Shown: piece by piece, positions 36,877 to 49,699 of the stretch | Layout: the number at the start of each line of letters is the position of its first letter | How positions within the stretch are numbered: position 1 is the stretch's first letter | From: Aphrocallistes beatrix | Taxonomy: Eukaryota; Porifera; Hexactinellida; Sceptrulophora; Aphrocallistidae | Assembly (NCBI GenBank): GCA_963281255.1 | Contig: OY725506.1 | Location: forward strand, 849,001 to 913,000 | Length of the DNA: 64,000 nt | Direction: 5' to 3' | Position numbers and translations under genes: made by a program | The notes under the pieces: model-generated | Database searches by the model: none | What the model was told of the DNA's origin: nothing | Seen by the model: only the letters and a program-made list of their open reading frames with translations

Positions 36877-39800
36877 TCAAGATTGAGATACTTGGGACTG
36901 ATAGTTTGAGAGGAGAGAGAGAAGTTCTGCGATGTAAGGGCCAGCTTGAGAATCTGTCGTAGCTACTGACAATAGTGTGTCTTCATGCAGGATGAAGTTA
37001 CTGGAGAGAATTATCATTGATAAGTACGGTCATACTCTAAGCATATGGTAATTAACACAGCTCTAGATCTACTCCAGACTATAATAAATTCTCAAAATAT
37101 ATCACTATGAAGCTAGCAGCTTTATTACCCACTGAAATGATTGGATTTCACAGTCAACTAATAATAGTAGTGCATGGAACTTTGCCATCGGTCAATGGTG
37201 GGTAAAGTGTATGGTAGTAGCAGTCATTACAGCATCAGTGTAATGGTATCCCAGTGCATTCTGAACCTTGTACGTAATAGCATATACATGCATGTACTCC
37301 AGCACCACGGGAATAGATAAAAACCTGGCAAGTTGATATAGTAATTGGTCTGGGTGTACTCTACCTTATCATGACTTGTATCTAACCAGCAGCATAGCCG
37401 TACAAATATGTGAATACTGACATTATAGAGATATGGCGTGACTAGGATGTATAGTTCCAAATTCCTCTAAACTCTTGTATCTATGCAAATTATGATGTGT
37501 TGTAACGATAAAATACTTAATGAGCGGTGTAAATTTCACGTGATGATAAAATTTTTAATTTAGATGTGCAATAGTTCTAGAGGCAGTGTTTTTTAATATG
37601 ATTGCAGTGATATTTCGCCCACTAGGTAGTCTGCAAAAGATTGGTAGGAAATTGCTAATACGCAGGATATGAAGAGTTATTGAAGTTAAGTAGGGAGTAT
37701 GCGTCATTGAATAGGCGATAGAATTAAAATACGAGATAATTAGATTGAGCGCTCCTTTTAAAAATAATTTTCAAAATGTTTACTCCCTCAAAAAAGGGAA
37801 TAATGCGTTAAAAATTAATAAAGGAGACTAGAAGAGGTGGATTATTGGCATTCAAAGAGAATTTTGACTTTATTCTTTGCTATTAGACTACCGTATTGCT
37901 TCGAATAAGCGCCCGGGCGGTTATTTATTTCGTGCACCCTTTAGACCCGGCGCTTATTCAAACCGGCGCTTATTCAAGCCCCGGCGCTTATTTTTTTCAT
38001 TCGCTATTTTGACCCGGCGCTCTTTTTTTTGTTTACTAGTACATTGACTGGCACTTTTATTTTTGCCACAACTGAGAATGTTAGTTCTATTAAAAAAGGA
38101 TAATGTAATGTTCAAAAAGCACTTGTATCTATGCCACTACTGAGAATACTAGTTTGATATGATGTTCAGAGAACTAAAAGCCCCGCGTCCGACGCTTATT
38201 CGAGCCCCGGCGCTTATTCAAGCCCCGGCGCTTATTTATTTCGCTCACTCTTTAGACCCGGTGCTTATTCAAACCGGTGCTTATTCAAGCCCCGGCGCTT
38301 ATTCAGGGAAATACGGTATTTCCAAATAGGATTTGAACCACAATAAAATTTCGGGAAAAACAATGAGGAAATGTTGACATATCAGGAATAAAGTGATATC
38401 ATTGAACTGTATTAAAAGGAGCTCTATACATTAGTCATCCCAACAATTCTATAAATGAGTACGGCGGACCCGTCCGTATTACTCTCCTTATCTATTCTAT
38501 GGAGTTATAACTCCATTTCAATAAAATTACTTGTAGATTCGTCTACAAAAGAACAAACATATCCTAATGTGGTTTGTTCGTGATTCGTACAGTACAGTAG
38601 GTACCAATGACTTACATGTTTATTAACCCAATCGATCTAGGGCAAGAGCTTGTAGGTGGTACACACATCTCAATTAGAATATTAACATTAATCATTTCCT
38701 TGAAATACAGACATTCTAAATAATAATAGCTTACTTAATGGATTCAGGACAGTACTTGACAATGTTTCGTAGAATTAAAGCTGTTGTCAGGTGTAGACTG
38801 CGTGAAAGAGTTCCTTCAGAGTGTTTCTATAGAAAACACAAAATTCGGTAAACAGGAATTTCTATCAAAATTTTAAAGGTTATACTTTCAATACTACCTC
38901 CATAGGTGGTATACGCTTCAGCTGGTCGAGTAGATTAGAAACAGAGACGAGCTTACTGCTGATAGGGTTGGGAGTGCAGTGGCATACCTAGACATTAATT
39001 GAAATATAATTATTCCACAAGAATGGCATCTCACGATAATTTTCATTTTGATGGTCTTAGAAATTAAGAGCTTTCAGGTTCGGTCGCTTTGCGGCAAATA
39101 ATCTACAGAATCAAAGTACTGGTAAGTCAGCACACAAGAGTGGGCAGTAAATCTTCATTAATAATTTCCACAGAAATTTTTGAAGGCGTATCAGCCAATA
39201 TAGCATATTTTTAAATGATATCTATAATACGACGTTACTTCGACTGATACGCCTCCATCCTTGAAGAGATAGCGGTCAACATTTTATTCTTAATTATGAG
39301 ATATCGGTCTATACGTTTCTTCTTTTTTTAAGGAATATGGTCGGATATTCTTGATAGAGCGCTACAGCCTGGAGATGATATCCTTGTTCTGTTATTAACG
39401 TTCCATGATCATCATATGGGGCCGTTCAAACGTTACATAGCACTTCCAAGGGGGTACGGGGGGTAGCAAAGTGTGACAGTCCTATCATTTTGTATTAAAA
39501 GATGGTAAAAAAGCGTGACATAGGGAGGGGGTGTCTAAAATCAGAGAATGTGATTGCTATAATATACGATTCTTACTTGGAAGTGACGCATGAGGGAAGG
39601 TCGACTCCTGGTGTTCCTGTGGGTCTTACAGCCCAGCCAGAGGCAGATGGTGGGGTACTCAACCTGAGCATGCTCCCTGCACGCATGATTGAGCAGCTCC
39701 TCCCATGAGTCGAATGACCTAACAGAAGAACGGGTAAATACTATTGAAATAGAATCTCGATCTGTAACTGTAATGGTCAAATCTTCCCCACTAATGTAAG

Positions 39801-42800
39801 CATGAAATATTGTTACAACTAACTTGGAACACTCATGCCACTGGCATATTGGAGTGGCAGTACTAGCTCTATCTCTGCTCAACTTCTTAACTTTTCTGGC
39901 GACCAATGGATCGGTTTCTTCCGTGTTTGGTGTTTCGGGAGTGTTATTAGCTACAGGTGTGGGGGGAGAGGGAGGGATGGGAGCGAGAGGGGAAGATGGT
40001 TGAGGAGACGGATCGGTTATAGGAGGGAGAGTCGAGTCCGCGGGTGCTTGATCGTTCTGAGTAGGAGGGTGGAGCAGAGAGATGGAGACCATGGGGAACT
40101 CTGTACAGACTATTTTATCCGGTCTTAACTCAGGTTCAAGTTTCGGTACTTCCGTATTCATAGGGGGACTAGGATCGATAATGTCATCTACTCCCTTCGT
40201 CTCCTTCTGCTCAGAGTTATCCGGCGATTCAGACTTACACACATCTCCATTGGGTAATTGCGGAATAGGATCGTACCCATTCTCTAGTACAGGCTGAGCT
40301 GAGTTCTCCGAGTTGCTGTTGTTGATGAGAAAGGAATACTTGGGGCTTGTCAGCAGATGAGTGGGGCTGGAGGGAGGAATCTTCTTAGGGGATTGGTCGT
40401 AGAGTGGACTAGAAGGGGGTTGTGCACGTTTCTTGAGGTTAATGTTATGCTCATCATGTGGTGTTGTGAGGTCTCTGTTGTGAATGAAACCGTTGACCAA
40501 GTGTTCCGCTGAATCGGACTTGGGAGAGACGAGGGGACGAGTCGTACTGTTCTTGTTGTATATCTCTATTGGGATCTGTAGTATCATTGCGTCAGAGTCC
40601 TTCTCTTGGGGTGTGGGGGTAGGCTGGAGGGGAACGGGGACCGGGATAGGAGGAGAGGGTAACTTGAGGTCGTTAGAGATCGGAAGCGGGGGCGACAAGG
40701 GCCCCCGGTTCGATACACCGAAAATGTTCTTGATAACGCAAGTTCTACTCAGATCAGTGCTGTTGTGCGGTTTGCCAGGCAGCATTCGGTGGTTATGGAT
40801 GTGGTTGTATTGGAGCTGAGGGGAGATCTTCGTCAAGTGGCTTATCTTCTGTCTGCTGGGGGTGGGAGGGGGGGTGGGGAGGTGGGTGATGACAGAGGGG
40901 TGTGAGATGTCCTCTGGCGAGATGTGCTGCTTCACACGGAGATTATGGAAAACGAAGCTAGAAATAACCATGGATTAGATCCAAGTGACAAAGATAAGCC
41001 AAAATCTATGCGCTTGAACAATGGATCATAATTAGAGAATACAGTCCACTTTGTATGTGAATATTCAACTGTAAAAACAATATGGTTATGTTCGAAATAA
41101 AGTAAAGTAAAGTAAAGTAAAGTAATGGCATTTATAGACCTCAACCAATCTGTACATATATGCTCGATGTTAGGATAAAGGTTTGAAGGTCAGGTTGAGG
41201 TACGGGACCAATGATAGTTTCAGAAAGGATGCTTGATTGCAATCAGTAGCAAGATAGTAAAAATAAAAAGTAAAAAACAATACCTTGATTTCCCGTCTGC
41301 TCCGATTGACTTCTTGAGGTTGGCTCGAGGGAAGAAGTGCCTGATATGCTCCAGCAGCCTCATGAAGCCGAGAGAAGACTGAATCTGGAAGACATTCTTT
41401 AGGTAGTTATGGTAACCAGAGTAGAGCTGAGTCTTAGACACAGTTCCTTTGACACACATCTCGAAACAAGCGAGCAGCCATTTCTTGGCCATCTCGTCCG
41501 GACCAAACCCTTGTCCCTCCCCGACGCTATTGGGAGGAGCGGCGGTGGCAGCTGACTGTCTGTTGGTGTCATCGTAGAGAGAAGTGATGGAGTAGTGGAT
41601 GTGCTCTGGGACGCCCTTGCTCTGCTCTTCTTCTCGGTTCACTTCTTTGATCATCGCGAACTTGTCAGTGGTGTTACAGGCCAGGGAGTCTAGCTCTCGA
41701 GTTAGACAGGTCATGAGGGTGTCTATTTTAAATATACAAAAAAGATCCCAACTCCACAGCTACAAATTATGGATTTAATTCTGCGATAAACAGTCCGGAC
41801 TGAGCATAACAAGATAGAAATTTGTCAATCTAAAGGTCTAGACATACCGATCCCGTGGGGCGTGGAGTTGATCTGGCTACAGGTAGATATGCTGCTCTCA
41901 GTGAGTTGATACAGAGTCTCAATGCCTCGTAGAATCACCTAATAGAATTCCTTATAAGAAGTGACGTCACATTTCTACCCAACAGAATCATGGGAATGAC
42001 TAACAACAAGGTCCACATGGAATTAGGAATTTCACAATACTGAAGCAAAGAGTTCGGATAGATTCAATGTCTTACACTGTGGTGACATCTTAATGCATCA
42101 AGTACAGGTGCTGTAGGGAACACGTACCTGTACATCCGTGAGGGTGAGCAGCTTGAGAATCTGACCCAGCAGCTCTTGAGGGAGAGAGATGTCAAGGAGA
42201 GAGGCCACACTCCTCGTCACCTCCAGGTCTCTGAGGATCACGAATCTATCTTTAGAATAGAGAGACTCTCTCAGTAGTTCTGTCAGGTCTCCAGTCTCAA
42301 GCTCTCTCGAACAGAGCGCAACCTGTGTGGAAGATTACAGTTATAATCCTGTGATTGAGTAATTGTTAATGATGTACAACTAACTTGTTCAGAAATAACA
42401 CAGAGAGCGTCCCAAGCGAAGTGCTGCAGGATAACATTGCTGCACTTCAGACTGGCTAGCAGGAATCTAAGAACAGGCATTAAGGCAGTAGGTACATACC
42501 CATATATATTCATGTCGAATGACGTATGTATTAATGCCATTACCTGATGGATTGGCTGTGCTCCAGGATGACGGTACAGTTTTCTTCTAAGTAGCTAGCG
42601 TTGTAGAGGATAGTAGCCACCTGTGTGGATACGAGACGGGATCAAAAGAATGTGGTTGAGTATTTAATTGACCGAGAATTGATTTGACTAATTCTTTCTT
42701 TGCTATGTTAGAACCTAACCGAGTAGAGTCTGTATATGTAGCTCCCTTGCTCAGGAATGTTGTGAGGGGACAACAGTTCTCCGTACTCTGGTGCAAGCAG

Positions 42801-45682
42801 TGGATCAGGGAAGAGAGGGATGGAGTGAAGAATGTAGCGCATGTAGTTGTCAGGTGTCAGCACCTGTGTCCATATTCTATCCACCTGGTGCCGCCCTGCG
42901 TACCCGCTGAACTGGAAGAGACCCCAAACTTCGTCTCCTAGTTCGTTGCAGCAATTCGTTATAAAACACAAATTTGTCGTTACTTATAAAACTTGGAGGA
43001 GGATTACCTTTAAAGAGTCCGACATGAGCTAGAAGCAAATCCAATAGATTCTTCTCCTACACAAACATGATATAGCAGAGGTTCTTAAACTAATGACGCC
43101 ATGCCCGATGCCCCCCTTGGCCAATCTGCAAATTATCGCGCCCCCTACACTCCTCTGATTACCAAACTGAAAAAAAGATTTTCTAATATAATTAAGAAAC
43201 TCAATTTAATTAAAGCTTCACAATGGATCACAGCCATTATGTGTACTAGAATTCTAAATCCATTCTATTTCTGTATACCTAGCTTCTATGTGAGATAACG
43301 TACATGCTTGAGTTTGAGTTGTTTCTTGGAAGAGAGAATGACGAGAGAGCTGATAGCTACCTCCACCTCGTTAGGAAACCCTGACGTGAGGGAACATCTC
43401 AGCCTTGTGAGGGAGAGCTCTACAAGACGGAGACAGGACAGTATAATACACGGTTATATCAACATAATTATATGCATGAAGAGACATACTCTTTAGCCTC
43501 GATATCAGATCATTTATTTGAAAAACAATTAGGTCAGTTTACAAAAGCTTACGACATCTTTTAAGCTCAAATCATTAAGTACAATTGTACCAGCAAACAG
43601 ACTAATTTCAGACTATCGCAACTCCAGGAGTCTTACTCTAAAGCTGACAATGGAGGATTGCTTCAGTGCACATCAATGCGAGAATTCTCAAACCATTGAA
43701 ACCATTCTTATTAGCTTACGCCTATCGTGGCATAAGACACACACACTTTCCCACAGTTATATCTCTGCAAGATCGGAATCCACTCACCCTCATCTTGTCT
43801 AGAATCGTACAGCGCAGGAATGACGATGTCAGGCAGCTGAGTGCTGCGAGGATTTCTAGCCGGTGAGCTGGAGTGACTGAGTTCGAAGCTGAATAACAGT
43901 CTACATGAGTGGAAATAATACAAGACTGTTCTCAGTACAGAGTGAGTGTCCAATATAACTGACTGTGAGTATTGGTAGCAGAGGAGGTGTGCGATTCTGG
44001 GAATGGTATTCGGAGGGTATCCCAGCTGTTTAGCTATGTTAGCCCATTGTTTGCCCTTGGTAACCTAAATAGTATATAGGAATGTAGATGTCTAAAGAAT
44101 ATCAAAATACAGAGATGAATAGCTAGTCTATGATTAGTATGGATTATTCGAATGGAGGGAAAATAGTTTTCCGTGCGAAACACTAGTTTCCCCGCCAAAT
44201 AAACATCCTTGCGAAATGACTCTAAGAGAAATTACCAAATTATTCCGCGATAAGATAAACCACTGCGACGTATTATACATTACTTGGCATTCCATTGCAC
44301 CAATGGTAGAGTATAGTGATTACCTCATTGAATCCGCCTAATCGTCTCACGCAGTGGTAGAGGTTGAACAGGCTGATGTTGATAGGGAGCACTGGAATGT
44401 TCCGGAACAAGGTTCTAGTAGGTAGAGGTTGTAAGGCGAAATGTGATCAATATATCCACATATTTCACTAGCAGATCGTGTTTCAAATTTTTACAAACTC
44501 AAAAAGTGGTGTTTTTGATTTTGCGAATATACACAGATTCATTCTAAAACGATCTGAGCGGAGTTTGTATATAGGTGAGATATCCTTATGACCCTACGCA
44601 CCAGGGTTATATATGGGTTCCTACTTCTAATAGATTCCTCTCGTAAATTCGCCAAATGGCTCATGTAATATAGCATAAATATAATTTCAAGTACCCCATT
44701 TACTTCAAGGAATGTAGACAACGAATATTATCTAAACACTTGTAGTAATCAATTGTGCAATATATTTGAAGTATTCATCACAATTTCTCGCCCAAAATTG
44801 GAAATCTTTCTCATCGAATAGCTCTCATTATAAAAGGAACTACGAATTTTGAGAATATTCTGAATAAATATCACATATCCGAGATCAACACTTCGTATCG
44901 ATCAATAAACAATGTATCTGACCTAAAATATAATTTGAGACGATATGTGCCATTTTTAGATTGAGTAAAATTTGAATTCATCCGAGAGTGACATGGAGAG
45001 GAGTTACCTCTGATTTCACAAGAAAAATCAAAGTATTAGGTGACATATTATGTCTGAAAATAGATTTCTACGCAGTCGGTATAGAGGGCTACTGGAATTT
45101 GAAATAAGAGAGTTGCCCGTTATTTTGGCCGCTTACACTAATATGCGGGGAATATGCACATTGTATTCAGGTGCGATTATAAAGTGTCTGAAACAAAGAA
45201 AGGTGAAAGGAGTCGAACGAACCAATACTATCAAAAACCAGTAGTTTATAACAACGAGAGAATGAAAGCAGCATTTCAGAAGTTATTCTCTACATTGCTA
45301 CAGCACTACTGGTATGGATTGCTAGCTCCAGCATTGAGCTGGTAGCTGGATAACTAGCTAGCCGAGAGCCCAACAGTGAATGTGAAATGATAGGTAGGTA
45401 GCTTGATAGTATATAAGAATGGAGAGCATAGTCTACTAGAGGTTTCCAACTCGAGATGAAATAGAGCATCAGCTCACTAGCTCTCTACTCAGTAGCGAAA
45501 ACTAAGTTTCATGTCTAGCAATACTAGTCGGTTTATAGTGTAAAATTTGTAAGATTAATCTCGACTATTTATGTAGCAGTTAGTACTTACCCGAGAGAAG
45601 CATGGTGCTTTTCTAGGTTTGAAATAAACCCGCGTTGTTCGTAGAATAAGGCCTTCCTCGATTCATTGCTATGAGCTGACAT
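36877..45682 (-). CDS. ARID2: ARID2 (BAF200), PBAF chromatin-remodelling subunit
   Basis: Fifteen phase-consistent exons (5' to 3'): 45682-45591, 44414-44324, 44064-43788, 43419-43304, 43056-43008, 42937-42720, 42620-42544, 42466-42385, 42322-42128, 41938-41848, 41722-41284, 40957-39577, 38987-38898, 38826-38735, 37000-36877. They total 3414 bases, an exact 1137-residue protein. Exons 1-3 encode the ARID DNA-binding domain (RNIPVLPIN, RRLGGFNE, KGKQWANIAKQLGYP). Exons 4-10 give the armadillo-like middle that includes GFPNEVEVAISSL. Exon 11 holds the RFX-type winged helix (KKWLLACFEM, LGFMRLLEHIRHFFPRAN). Exon 12 has a long Pro/Ser-rich linker and a C2H2 pair (CQWHEC, CLWLGC). Exons 13-15 match the conserved C-terminus (LHLTTALILRNIVKY). 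It is shorter than human ARID2 (about 1835 aa), mostly in the linker. It should act in the nucleus as a subunit of the PBAF SWI/SNF complex. Intron 14 carries a MITE. Confidence 0.93.
37889..38318. mobile_element. 430-bp MITE rich in GCGCTTATTC repeats
   Basis: Terminal inverted repeats start TACCGTATT at both ends, with TA flanks, and continue into a run of about ten ccggcgcttattc units. It is the same family as 19322-19538. It is non-coding, lies in intron 14 of ARID2, and is far more GC-rich than its surroundings. The superfamily was not determined. Confidence 0.65.
41097..41125. repeat. (GTAAA)n microsatellite
   Basis: Five to six tandem copies of the pentamer agtaa/gtaaa in intron 11 of ARID2. 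Confidence 0.7.
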
Positions 45683-46792
45683 ACTAAACGATTTTGTGAA
45701 GGCAAATTCAAAACTGCACTGAACAATCCAGTATTATCTTCAATCCAAAAATACTACTAATAAACTCAACGATGATTCAAATGATTATTCGTCTATGATC
45801 TAACTAATTCAAATGTTATCTCTGAACAAAAGGTGATTCCAAGAATAAAGTCTAAACTCGAAATATGCTATAAGTCCTTGGTTTACAGAATTGTTTCTGG
45901 TAACTATGTAGTTATAAAACATTTCTTATGAGAAGAATGTTGACCATATGAAATGCAATAATGTAGTGATAACGTGATTAGGTTTCCATAACATTCTTCT
46001 AAGGACTCATTGCTAGATTTGAATGGTGGATTGTGCATAATATGAAATCACGTTAGAATTATCCTACCATGTATTCTGGATAGACTGTTTCTTTCTTCTA
46101 CAATAAATTAAATTATTATTCATTTTAATGAATTAACTTTGAGATATTATTAGACTACCACATAACATGGTTATTGGTTAGTGTAGTCAATTGTTTATAT
46201 CATCAGTTGAACGCTTTACACCTGAGTTATCTGGAATTCTCCATTTCAATTTGTATATTTGATGTGGATACTTAAAAGTTTTGAAGTTTTAGTTTGAAGT
46301 TTTAGACAGCAAACTGAGCATTGAATCTGATTAAAACTACGATGCAGGGGACTAAGTACTTATCCATTGTCCAACGCAGAATACATATGAATTGACCGAA
46401 TTCTTGCAGTTTCTTTCTCTTATATTATTACACAGGTTTCTTTGTGACCTTTGCGCTACAATGGAGAATTAATAGTTTGTAGTGTACTCATTGATTAGTG
46501 ATAGAGAATTCTAGTTTGGAAAATGAATCCCGAGTTACGACTGAATTTGCATATATCGAGACGCATGTGTGGAGATCACAAGACTGCGTTTATTCCGAAA
46601 CATTCAATTCAACTTAAAGTCTACAAACATTGATTTCGTATTATGCTCAGTGAATGTGGGGCACATAGCAGGGGAAGTGTCCAAACTAATTAAGGTTTAA
46701 GACTCTAAGGTATCATTAAATTAGTTGTATAGTAATTGGTGGCAAGGCCGTAGATACCAGGTGTGAAGTGGCCAGGTTGAAACCGGACCAAC
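45683..46792. other. Upstream region of ARID2, no gene seen
   Basis: AT-rich DNA without supported exons. It probably contains the ARID2 promoter, but no clear TATA motif was picked out. Confidence 0.45.
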
Positions 46793-47185
46793 CTACCGGT
46801 GGCTACAGCCCTGGGTGGGACACATGACCCACCTGGCCCTAAATAAAACCCCCGAGTCCGTCCGATTAGACTTTGCTAAATCTAATAAACACCCTTGAGC
46901 CATCGAAAAAAAGTGTTTGGGTTTCATATAACACTCATGGCATAACAGTCCACTCCGTCTCATATCATCTAAATCCTCTTTTTGCATTCGTGCTGGATTC
47001 CTGAATGCTACTCCTGACAGGTTTTTGGACAGATAGCAGATCCTCTCCTCCTGGTTTCGAGCTATTAAATCGCGATCGCGTAATTTCCTTCGAAGAGTTT
47101 CCACTGTTTCTATTTTTGATTTTGATTTCAAATCTTTTGTATTTATAGCTTTCTTTACAGTTAACTTTCCAGGCGAATGTTAATG
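46793..47185 (-). CDS. Unidentified open frame, basic coiled-coil and Cys pairs
   Basis: About 130 codons stay open on the minus strand in AT-rich DNA. The reading begins with SPGKLTVKK, continues through a charged heptad-like stretch (IETVETLRRKLRDRDL) and ends in a Cys-containing segment (LLCHECYMKPKHF and MCPTQGC). There is no ATG at the beginning, so it would be an internal or terminal exon, or a fragment. The basic start followed by a coiled coil is seen in some DNA-transposase and THAP-type proteins, but no homology is claimed. It lies between ARID2 and the syntaxin gene. Confidence 0.3.
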
Positions 47186-47903
47186 AAGTTGTTTTTTTAA
47201 TACAGAATAAGATAAGAAGAAGTGACACCAAATTGATTATTTTAACTATTTCCACTCACTCTCCTCTGTTCTACTCTTTCGCAGTATCAATGCTTTGGAA
47301 AGTGAGTAGTGGAGAAGTGGAATCATGAGTGAAGGGATGATTGATGAATTTCACTGGCGCATGCGCTAAGGACCTTTTAATTAATACCTCATCTGAACAT
47401 ACTCAACTCTGATCAGCTCAGATCTGATCATGCTCAACTCTGTGATGCTCAGATTCATCTCAGATCATTTGTCTATTTTAGTGCTCCACTGACCTGGTGT
47501 TTTGGTGGCGAGATCCACCAAATTTATTTTAGTAAACGAGCCTGGACAAGTCAATATGCATTATATAAAAAATGAAAATACATGTATTTAATTCTTTGCA
47601 CGCAAAATACATATGATTAATATTAGTTTTGTATAAAGCATTTAAAAACTTCCCCTGGATTACTAATCAAAATTGGAGCACCAATTTTTATGAGTTCAAT
47701 CCATTCCATACCTTTGTACCTTAGTGGTATCCTAGATTTGCACTATCTATCGTTCTATCCGTTCTTTTCTTCTTCGGCCCTGAAATAAAGAAGCGCTGTA
47801 ATAACGAACTCTATTCATTACTCAGAGCACTCCGTGGTATGCCATCGTTATTCTATCGTTTAAAAATGTATACACTTCACACATGAAAAATTCTTTTCTT
47901 CCT

Positions 47904-47910
47904 TATATAA
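47904..47910 (+). promoter_or_regulatory. TATA box of the syntaxin gene
   Basis: TATATAA lies 71 bases before the syntaxin ATG and predicts transcription from about 47934, with a leader near 40 bases. Confidence 0.55.
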
Positions 47911-47974
47911 TGCTTTACTCTGTAGGATAATACTGTAGCTAGTTTAGTATTGTGAGGTATACGTGTGTGATTCA

Positions 47975-48934
47975 ATGGCGTCTTTGGCTCTCCGAGACAG
48001 ACTAGCACACTTGGCTGATATGACTCCAGGCGGACATCAAGAGGTGGAACCATCTACGAGTAGTGCCTACAAAATCAGCACTCTCGAATCGAACGAAATA
48101 GCTGCCAATAGACACGTAGTGTTTGAAGATGGCTACTTCTCACAGTTCGAGTCTTTGAAACAGAAAGTGAACGAGATTGAGAATCACGTTAGGCACATCA
48201 GCCACTTACACGGGGAGCTACTGGTGAAGGCAGTCGCTCCTGAATCCCAGCGCAAAGAGTTGGAAGGAATAATGGAGAAAGTTTCCAAGCTCGCACGCCA
48301 GGTTCAAGCGAGCATCAAGACGACCGGCCGCAAGTTGGAGCAGGAGTGTGAAGATGAGGCGACGATCGACGCAGACTCACGGATGCACAAGGTGCAGTAC
48401 AACGCTGTGATAAAGCGGTTTAATGGCATAATGGATCAGTACCAGCAGGAGCAAGCTACGTACCGGAGCCGGTGTAAGGAGCGGATCAAACGGCAGTTGA
48501 AGATAGTCGGCAGAGAGAAGGATGACAACGAAATCGACGACATGCTGAACCTACAGAACCCTAACATCTTCATCGACGAGTTCGGAGCTCAGAAGTTGCA
48601 GCAGTCCCGACAGGCTCTGGACGAGATAGAGCAGAGACACAAGGACATCATACAGCTGGAGGAGAACATGCGCGAGCTCCAGGAGATGTTCGATGAGCTG
48701 GCTCGCCTCATCGAAGAGCAAGGAGACATCATAGACCGGATAGACGCACACGTTGAGACAGCCAAGGAGTACGTCCACAAGGCCGAGGAACAAGTCCGTA
48801 TTGCGGTCGACTATCACAAGAAATCAAAGAAGAAACTCTACATTATCATCTGCATAATCTCCTCTGTGGTTGCAGTAATACTGATTGGAATTGTTATAGT
48901 TATTGCAATAGCGGCAGGGGTTGCAAGTCAATAA
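47975..48934 (+). CDS. Syntaxin-1-type plasma-membrane Qa-SNARE
   Basis: An intronless 319-residue t-SNARE that drives membrane fusion, by family knowledge at the plasma membrane with SNAP-25-type and VAMP partners. The ATG at 47975 is the first in frame after the predicted transcription start. Residues about 45-165 form the Habc three-helix bundle, including the RSRCKERIKRQLKIVGR region typical of syntaxins 1-4. The SNARE motif follows, with the central zero-layer Gln in EEQGDIIDRID, and a C-terminal membrane anchor occupies about 288-315. An early RDRL motif near residue 7 may stand in for the N-peptide DRT motif that binds Munc18. Whether it is the direct counterpart of syntaxin 1, 2, 3 or 4 cannot be said. 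Its lack of introns is unusual beside the intron-rich neighbours. Confidence 0.92.
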   Translation: MASLALRDRLAHLADMTPGGHQEVEPSTSSAYKISTLESNEIAANRHVVFEDGYFSQFESLKQKVNEIENHVRHISHLHGELLVKAVAPESQRKELEGIMEKVSKLARQVQASIKTTGRKLEQECEDEATIDADSRMHKVQYNAVIKRFNGIMDQYQQEQATYRSRCKERIKRQLKIVGREKDDNEIDDMLNLQNPNIFIDEFGAQKLQQSRQALDEIEQRHKDIIQLEENMRELQEMFDELARLIEEQGDIIDRIDAHVETAKEYVHKAEEQVRIAVDYHKKSKKKLYIIICIISSVVAVILIGIVIVIAIAAGVASQ

Positions 48935-49699
48935 TAACATCCACTATATTCGAGGAATAATACTGATTTTTAATGTACGTAGTTATGATGTCGCTATTTT
49001 ACTCGTTATACTCCTGCTTTTACGTAGCTAGCTTCAGTCTCAGGTTGGAGTGTTTAATATTCTTTTCAAAGCCTTGGTGGATTTTGTACAATTGCTGATT
49101 TATGTATATTGGATTAATCATTATTTGTTAGCAATATTTTATTTATCAAATCATGCGATATTATATCTTACTCGGTTATTCGGTGTTATCTTGCACCACG
49201 GACTTCCAAGTTCCAATACAAGATCTGGTTATATAGTAAAACGTCTTTTATAAGTCTGGATGGGTTGGTAAACTCGATTAAACTCAAATAATTTGGCTTT
49301 ATTCACCCGGCTACCATTGCGAAAAAAAATTAATAAGCAAGCAAGCGAAGCGTGCTAGTTCACAATAAATCAATGGTGACTTTTTCGTGCTTTTTTAATG
49401 CCTTTTTGTGACCTTTTAAGGCACAAAAAAGCACGAAAAAACATGAAAAAAGCAAGAACATATTTAAATATAATCTCATTAAATGCTTTAAATTCTACAT
49501 TATGTTGTAGCTTGAAGTAGACCGTTTTAAAATAATATATGCAGTCAGTTTGGATTAGCATCCATAGTCTTTTTAATCTTTATATCCAAGCAATTTTGGA
49601 CGCCATTGAAGAAAGGTTCATTTATACAGTACACTATCGTTAAAATCCCAAAAAGATTAGCGAATAAATATTTTACAGTTTTAGTTAATACCCTGTAGC
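48935..49699. other. Intergenic DNA between syntaxin and HOIP
   Basis: About 765 bases holding the syntaxin 3' end, an inverted-repeat hairpin at 49381-49440 and the presumed HOIP promoter. No gene is seen. Confidence 0.5.
49381..49440. repeat. Perfect 16-bp inverted repeat (hairpin)
   Basis: TTTTTCGTGCTTTTTT at 49381-49396 is exactly complementary to AAAAAAGCACGAAAAA at 49425-49440. It may be a MITE end pair or a transcript 3'-end hairpin; the sequence does not decide. Confidence 0.6.

Noticed and set aside
43077-43150. hAT-like terminus (cagaggttcttaaac) in ARID2 intron 4
   Set aside because: No matching inverted end or 8-bp duplication was found, so an element cannot be delimited.
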